A stretch of DNA of 64,000 bases from Sphingobacteriaceae bacterium (GTDB taxonomy: Bacteria; Bacteroidota; Bacteroidia; B-17B0; Aurantibacillaceae), in assembly GCA_016709575.1 (NCBI GenBank), contig JADJMM010000008.1, forward strand, positions 1-64,000, read 5' to 3'. Within the stretch, counting starts at the first letter, position 1. Every line of letters begins with the position of its first letter. The notes below the pieces were generated by a model. It did not search any database. It was given only the letters and a program-made list of their open reading frames with translations, and had not been told where the DNA came from. Made by a program: the position numbers and the translations under genes. Positions 57,999 to 64,000 of the stretch are shown here, piece after piece.

Positions 57999-59716
57999 TT
58001 AAAACGGCACAAAGGTTAATCCAATCATCATGTTAAAACGCTGAGTAGGGTATTTCTCCCATCTCTGGTAGCGCATATTAGCAATGTTATTAAAGTTCAC
58101 AAAGAAGCTTAACATTTTACTGTAACGGTATTCAGCACCTAAATTACAATCTACAAAACCTTTTAATAATAAAGGCGCTGTTGCTAACGAATCACCGGCT
58201 TCGTAAGTTTTGGTTAATGCCCACTGACTACCAATTACAAATATATCAGCCTTAATAATGATTTTGCTTTTTAAATTGTAGAGTCCGCTTAAGGTTAAAT
58301 CAAAATCAGGTTTGTGAAATGCTTTCTTTAATGAAGTTTTTGGAGTGTACATGTAATAATTTCCTTTGGCGATAAAGTGAATTTTCTCCTTGTATTGATA
58401 CTTAACTGAACCACCCACAGTTAATAATGAAGTGTTGTCGTAAACAATTTTAAACTTATTATCTACTAATGTTTTATCACCTGCGTAATCAATTACAAAG
58501 TAATGCATATTGTCGTATTGACCGTAACTTACTTTAGCATCGTAACTGGTTGCAGAACTCAAATTACCTCTTAATCCGCCAAACACATTGAATTTATTGT
58601 GTGTATTCGCATAATTCACATTGGGATTAATGAAAGGATTTTCATTGGTTAAACTGCGGTAACTGTTTTTAATTAATCCACCGGATACTCCTGCATAAGG
58701 AATAATAATATTTTCATACACATTATAATGCACGTTTATTTGAGGGTAGAAGTAGAATTTAGTCTTTGTGTCAAACGCATCAATAGTAGCCATTAAACCT
58801 AAATCAGCATGCCATTTTTTACCATTAGCTTCAAAGTATGGATTCAATGAGAAAATAAAATCGTTTATAGTATCTTTTGGTTTTTTGTGATTGTAATAAT
58901 CAGCCAAAACATTTACATGAAAACTTTCTTTATTAATAAAGTGCTTAAATCTGTAGTTAATTTAATGTTATTCTCAGCAGCATTATATAAATCACGTAAA
59001 TTGTAATACGACAGATTTATTTCATGATTTATTTTGCTGCTATCGGTATAATGACTTTGTAATTTAATACTTGGCGCGAATAATTGGAAAGCCTGTTTCG
59101 TAAATTCTTTATCAGTGATTTTATTGATGGTATCAAAGCCATAATAATGCATCATATTATGCTTGTAACCGAAATCACCACTCAACGTGTGTTTCTTGTA
59201 AAATTTCTTTCCAAATAATTCTGCTTCATTATCAGCAAAACCACTGTAACCTACATCTTGTAATTGCGACATAGATGAAAAATGTTTGTAATGCACGCCG
59301 TAAGCCATATCGCGAGAACGGGTACTGTTCAACCACGCTTCTCCATATGGCATATTGTAAATTGGACCGTAACCAACTTTAATTAACGAGCGATATAGTT
59401 TAGTTAAAGGTTCGTTTTGCATTTTAGCAGGACTAATAGGTGCCACTTCATACTTTGGGAACATTGGGTTAGAAACAATTCCGTATTTAGCGTTGCTGAT
59501 GCGTTGAACGGTATCTCGTATTTCAGGTAACTCGGTATATTTTACTGCATCTTTAATAGTAGGTTGAAATTCACTTTCAGCATGAAAATTAATATCATTC
59601 ATGTTGGTTTGTGATTTTACATAAGAAGTGCTTGTGAAAAATAAAATCAAAACCAAAGAACCTAATCTGATTGAAGAGGTAGGAATAACTGAACTTATAT
59701 GTTTACTGTTTTTCAT
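57999..59716 (-). CDS. Outer-membrane beta-barrel protein paired with a TPR protein (one frameshift)
   Basis: About 572 residues after adding one base near 58935. The pieces are 58913-59716 (N-terminal) and 57999-58907; the repaired join reads 'TDLSTL-x-NKESFHVNVLADYYNHK'. The signal peptide ends YVKSQ. The rest is a long series of amphipathic strands ('SLIKVGYGPIYNMPYGEAWL', 'MAYGVHYKHFSSMSQ', 'KMLSFFVNFNNIANMRYQ'), ending 'RFNMMIGLTFVPF', a typical barrel C terminus with aromatic Phe. 'NNIANMRYQRW' resembles the last strands of TonB-dependent receptors, but no plug domain is present. It lies 12 bp after the large TPR gene, so the two probably act together at the outer membrane. Confidence 0.75.
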
Positions 59717-59728
59717 GTTCGTCCTTTC

Positions 59729-62700
59729 TTAATTTGGTATTGTTATTACCGGTTCTTTTTTAGTGCTATCGGATGGAACCACATTAACAGGTTGGGTAAA
59801 TAATTTATCATCAGTTCCTGTGGTATTAAATTCCACTTTCATTTCTGTTGGTGCAGCTTGTTGTTCTGCTTTAGCTTTTGCAGCTTGTATTAATTTTATT
59901 TGTTCTAAACGTGCATTCGCTTCGTCGATGTATTCTTGTTTTGGCTTGCCGTCTAAAATGGTTTGTAAAATAATTTTTGCGTCTTCTATTTCATTTCTGG
60001 CAGCATAACAATCAGCTATTAGTAACATACCTTTTGTGTTCCAATCGTCGTTGGTATAGGCGAAGCTTATTAAATTGTTTACCGTTTTCTCAGATTCTTT
60101 AAAGTCTTGTTTATTGAAGTAAATTTTAGCTACATGGTAATAAGCTTCAGCACCGGATACATTTTTAGAAGACTTAGCAATAGCTTTAAACTCAGTTAAA
60201 GCATCATCGTAACGTTGAGTCTCAAATAAAGACTTTGCTTTTATGTATTTTGCTTCGCTGGTTTGTTGTGGATTTAATTTTTCAGTACCTAATACTTTAT
60301 TGCTTTCTGTTAAAGCTTCTTCGTATTTATTTAAATAGAAAGCCGAACGCATCGCGCCAATTTTAGCTGTTAGTTTATTTGCAGGAGTTTCAGCAATTTC
60401 TTGCATTTGCATATACAACGGTAATACTTCTTCGTATTTTTTGTCTTTGTATAATAAATAAGAAGCTTTGCTTAAAGAAGTTTCGGTGTAAATACTTCTT
60501 GATTTTGAAATAACATATTTGTAAGCGGGTAGGGCTTTTTCCATTAAGCCTTTGCTGTAAGCACATTCGCCATAACAAAATTGAGCCTCGGTGATATATT
60601 TACCATCAGGAAACTTTGCAATGTAGCTTTCAAACTTCGGCATGGCATCATCGCAATTCGTTTTGTTGTAATACGCTTCTTTAGCCGATTCGTATAAAGC
60701 CGTTTCAATTTGATTAACAGATAATGGATTGCCAATAGAAGCAAAATATTTTTCCATCTCGTCAATTTTACCTTTTGCTTCAAATGTTTTCTTTATCATT
60801 GGTAAAACTTCGCGGGCTTCATCACTTTTCGGATCTTTCTGAACAATCTTATCAAAATAAGCAAAGGCTTTATCGTCTTCTTTCTTATTATAATAAATCA
60901 AACCAACACCGGCTAAAGATGGATTTACGAAAGAAGATTTAGGGTAATTATTTAATATTTTCTCATAATAAGCAATCGCATCGTCACCATTACTCATGTC
61001 TTTTAAATAAGTTTCAGCAATTTCAAAAATGGCAGCACTTAAATAATTTGATTTAGGAAAATTGCTTTCCAAATATTTTAAGTCGTTAATTTTTTCTTTG
61101 TTATTCTTCAATAATCCGTTACAAAGCGCTTTTTGATAGTAACTGTAATCTACATCTGTTTTATTTAAAGCAATCGCTGTTTCATAATAATCGGCTGCCT
61201 GATTAAAATCTCTATTCATAAAATAACAATCGGCGGCTCTAACATTAGCATCTGCGGTTTTGTTTAAGTCTTCACCGCTTTTATTCATGATGTATTTTCT
61301 GAACTCGATGTTTGCTGAGCCATAATCACCTTTTTCTTTACGCTGAAAATAAGCGTAAGCTAAATTGTAATGTGTTTTTTCGAATTCTTTTAAATTGACG
61401 TTGTTTGGTTGCAGTAAAAAGTTTTTCCAAGTTTCAATAGCTGTACTATAATCTTTTCGCTGATAAGAAATCTCACCTAACCAATAACTCGATAAAGCAT
61501 TATAAAGTTTATCTGCATTAATGCTGATGGCTTTTTTAAATTCTTTTTCTGCGTTATCTAAATCTGTATTGTTAAAATATTCAACCGCTTTAAAGAATAC
61601 CAACTTTTCGTAAGTGGCTTTCATAATAGGGTCTTGACTATCTAAACTTTCTATACTTTTAATTGCGCGCTCGTAATTTTTTGTGGTAGAATAAACATTG
61701 ATTAAATATTTGTAAGCTTCTTCTTTACGAGGCGTGCCCGGATATTCTTTTATATATTTTGTAAACGCACGAATGGTTTCGTTAAACGGACTAAAATCCA
61801 ACTCATAACTTAATTTTGCAAAGCTAAATAATGCATCTTCTGTAATTTTTTTGTCAAAATCTAATTTATAGGCTGAGTAATATGAGTTTTTTGCTTTTGT
61901 CCGATTACTGGTTTTCATATAACAATCTGCTAAATGATAATGTGCATTCTGACCTAAACTATCATCAGCAACAGCGGCTTTTTCTAAATACGAAATAGCA
62001 TTAGCACAATCATTCAGTTTGTAATAACAATAACCGATGGCGTAATTGCCTTCAATATTCATCGAAGAAGCTAATTCCGTTTTCTTTAAATACTCCAATG
62101 CATTGGCATAATCCTTTAAATTGTAATACGACTCGCCAATCATTCGGTTGATTTCACTTTTCTTTTGTACTTGATTGCTGTCATTTAATAAATCCGGACC
62201 GTTTTTCACCACCTTATCATATTTTCCTTGCACAAAATAAATTTGAGTGATATAATAAGGAACAACAGAACCAAACGTTTCATTACCAATTAATTTATTG
62301 AATCCATCAAGCGCCGTTTCGTATTTTTTATCGAGGTAACTTAAATGTGAGTAGTAATATAAGGCAGGGAAAATATATTTATTGTCTACATCCTTAATTT
62401 CATACAAATCCGCTTTCGCTTTTTCAGGATTTTTGGTTTCGATGTAGCTATAACCTCGTTTAAAGTACAATTCAGCTAAATCTTCCTTCGATAAAACATA
62501 AATATCAACTTTCTCGAAATTCTTAATAGTTTCTTCGTATTTTTTCTTGCGGAAACTCGATTTTCCTAAATAGAACCAAGCACCATTTTGTTTATTACTT
62601 TCAGGATGTTTTACAATAAACTCCCGCATGCGCCATTCCCCATCTTTGTGAAATAATTCAATAGCACATGCCGCCGCATAGTACTCGGCATCAGTTTTTA

Positions 62701-62895
62701 AAGAGCAATTCCTGCATTTAAATTCAGATAATCTGTGAAGCTTTTTTGTGACGCTACATATTGTTTTTTATCAAACAAGTCGATACCCTGTTTGTATAAT
62801 AACTCTTTATCAATGTACGAGGTTGTTTTCTGAGATTTTGCAATTAGGCAAAATAACGATAAACCAACCAAAACACCATACTTTCGTAACTTCAT
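59729..62895 (-). CDS. Large periplasmic tetratricopeptide-repeat protein (one frameshift near the N terminus)
   Basis: About 1,055 residues after adding one base near 62706. The start piece (62698-62895) has a signal peptide ending LIAKSQ and the first TPR ('LLYKQGIDLFDKKQYVASQKSF'); the repaired join reads 'NAGIASLKTDAEYYAAACAIELFHK'. Over 20 TPR units follow ('AYYYLG', 'AEAYYHVAKIYF', 'YPKSSFVNPSLAGVG' types) along almost the whole length, ending in an Ala/Gln-rich stretch and a Pro/Thr tail. TPR arrays scaffold protein complexes. It is exported and paired with an outer-membrane barrel, a layout often seen for outer-membrane assembly or T9SS/gliding accessory proteins. The exact role is unknown. 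Confidence 0.83.
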
Positions 62896-63054
62896 GATGT
62901 ATTTAAATCAGCGTAAAAATTTTCAATAAAGTTAGGATTGGTTTGTATGCGTTTAGTAAAGTGAAAATTCAGTTATTAACCCGATGGTGTTGATATTGAC
63001 ATAACGCAATTTTAAAGCTTGGTTACATTAAGTGTAATTTAGTGCGTTGTAAAC

Positions 63055-63726
63055 ATGAGTACTGTTATAAAATTTGATAATGTCACCATTTTTCAGGATG
63101 AACGTCCTGTTATTGGTAATCTTAACCTTGAAATCAACAAAGGTGAGTTCGTTTACCTGTTGGGAAAAACGGGGAGCGGGAAGAGTAGTTTGTTAAAAAC
63201 CATTTATGCCGATTTGCCGCTTGTTGCGGGATCAGCAACTATTGCAGGTTATTCGTTAAATAATTTAAAACGCAAAGATATTCCGTATTTACGCCGCAAA
63301 TTGGGCATTGTGTTCCAAGATTTTCAGTTGCTAGGCGATAGAAATTTATACAATAACCTCAAATTTGTGATGAAAGCCACGGGTTGGGACGATGAAAATA
63401 AAATTAAAGCCCGCATTCACGAAGTTTTTAAGAAAGTGGGTTTAGAGGGGAAAGAGCAAAAAATGCCTCACGAATTATCTGGAGGGGAACAACAACGTGT
63501 AAGTATTGCCCGCGCTTTGGTTAATGAGCCTGAAATTATTTTGGCCGATGAAGCAACCGGTAACTTAGATCCTGAAACATCTGAGGAAATCCTAAAATTA
63601 TTGAAGGAAATCAGCGAAAGTGGTAGTTCAGTCTTATTCGCCACTCACGATATGTTAGTTTACCAAAAGTTCAAAGCCCGCACACTTGTTTGCGAGAATG
63701 GTGAATTGAAAGATAAACAGGTTTAA
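63055..63726 (+). CDS. ftsE: Cell-division ABC-type ATP-binding protein FtsE
   Basis: 223 residues. Walker A is 'LLGKTGSGKSSLLK', Q loop 'IVFQDFQLL', signature 'LSGGEQQRVSIARAL', Walker B 'IILADEATGNLDPETS' and switch His 'LFATHDM'. The phrase 'LGIVFQDFQLLGDRNLYNNLKF' is characteristic of FtsE rather than LolD. FtsE with FtsX regulates peptidoglycan hydrolases at the septum. No ftsX follows; the next gene is an MBOAT start, as is usual in Bacteroidota where ftsX lies elsewhere. The 159-bp divergent gap to the TPR gene shows no clear structure. Confidence 0.92.
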   Translation: MSTVIKFDNVTIFQDERPVIGNLNLEINKGEFVYLLGKTGSGKSSLLKTIYADLPLVAGSATIAGYSLNNLKRKDIPYLRRKLGIVFQDFQLLGDRNLYNNLKFVMKATGWDDENKIKARIHEVFKKVGLEGKEQKMPHELSGGEQQRVSIARALVNEPEIILADEATGNLDPETSEEILKLLKEISESGSSVLFATHDMLVYQKFKARTLVCENGELKDKQV

Positions 63727-63807
63727 AGCAAGCGGCGCCTAGAATTAGTAAATTGAATTAAAGTGTCAGGAAACAATTTTTCTCTTAAATTTGCTTAACG
63801 ATAAAAA

Positions 63808-64000
63808 ATGGTCTTCAGCAGCATAACTTTTTTAATTTATTTTCTACCCGTTTTTTTGCTGGCTTATCATTTAGTTCCTAATAAATTCAAGAACGCCTGC
63901 ATTTTAATTTTCAGTATTATTTTTTACGCTTGGGGCGGACCGAAATTCATTTTTGTTATTTTAGGAACCACCTTTTTAGATTTCCATTTTGTAAACGCCA
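63808..64000 (+). CDS. MBOAT-family O-acyltransferase, N-terminal part only (runs off the window)
   Basis: The frame is open from ATG 63808 to the window end (64 codons). The translation starts 'MVFSSITFLIYFLPVFLLAY', continues with a second helix and contains 'FYAWGGPKFIFVILG', which is the AlgI/DltB-like MBOAT N-terminal signature. Such proteins transfer acyl groups to exported polysaccharides at the inner membrane. TAAATTTG at 63787-63794 may be its -7 box, although a clear TTG partner is missing. Confidence 0.8.
   Translation, partial: MVFSSITFLIYFLPVFLLAYHLVPNKFKNACILIFSIIFYAWGGPKFIFVILGTTFLDFHFVNA

Overview
The window is AT-rich, gene-dense chromosomal DNA from a Bacteroidota bacterium. 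The evidence is type IX secretion (T9SS) sorting domains of both the gliding-motility kind and the 'YPNP' kind, a TonB-dependent receptor with a carboxypeptidase-like N-terminal domain, a PorV/PorQ-family barrel, a Bacteroidota ccm cluster, and promoter-like TTG-N20-TAnnTTTG boxes. I cannot name a genus. I see no phage, transposon, CRISPR array or rRNA operon.

Layout. 1-4.4 kb: secreted proteins (partial gene, large Gly-rich adhesin, LolA-like carrier). 4.6-7.3 kb: rplY, prs, a tRNA-Leu(CAA), a dCMP deaminase and a small basic exported protein. 7.5-16.8 kb: one transcription unit of TonB-dependent receptor, 1.45-kilo-residue secreted protein and PorV-like barrel, closed by a terminator. 16.9-21.2 kb: greA and a HIT gene, facing a tight minus-strand group (discoidin-like, maf, UbiA-type prenyltransferase, KdsC-like phosphatase, DUF2520). 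21.2-25.9 kb: cytochrome c maturation genes ccmB-C-D-E-F. 26-34.7 kb: tag, FTCD, outer-membrane protein, asnB, an FG-GAP T9SS protein and a haem-motif/propeller lipoprotein. 34.7-39 kb: pyrB and pyrR separated by an AraC regulator, a T9SS-sorted esterase-like enzyme and a DinB protein. 39-42.6 kb: lipoprotein, ABC exporter, 3-hydroxybutyrate dehydrogenase, Rieske protein. 42.7-49.7 kb: an inorganic-carbon locus (beta-carbonic anhydrase, SulP, DabA, DabB). 49.8-64 kb: ornithine aminotransferase with an internal deletion, dnaB, a hydroxyacid dehydrogenase, a membrane glycosyltransferase-like protein, a LuxE-like gene, an alkyltransferase-like gene, an outer-membrane barrel with a large TPR partner, ftsE and the start of an MBOAT gene.

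Data quality matters here. Seventeen single-base indels, mostly in A/T runs, break 14 otherwise intact genes. After each correction the gene length is a multiple of three and the missing family motifs return. I therefore read them mainly as consensus errors and annotate these genes as single CDS with the break positions given. Ornithine aminotransferase differs: about 225 bp are missing, including the PLP lysine.

The most interesting system is the carbonic anhydrase-SulP-DabA-DabB operon. It is a predicted energy-coupled CO2/bicarbonate accumulation system in a lineage not expected to be autotrophic, and the DabA zinc residues are intact.
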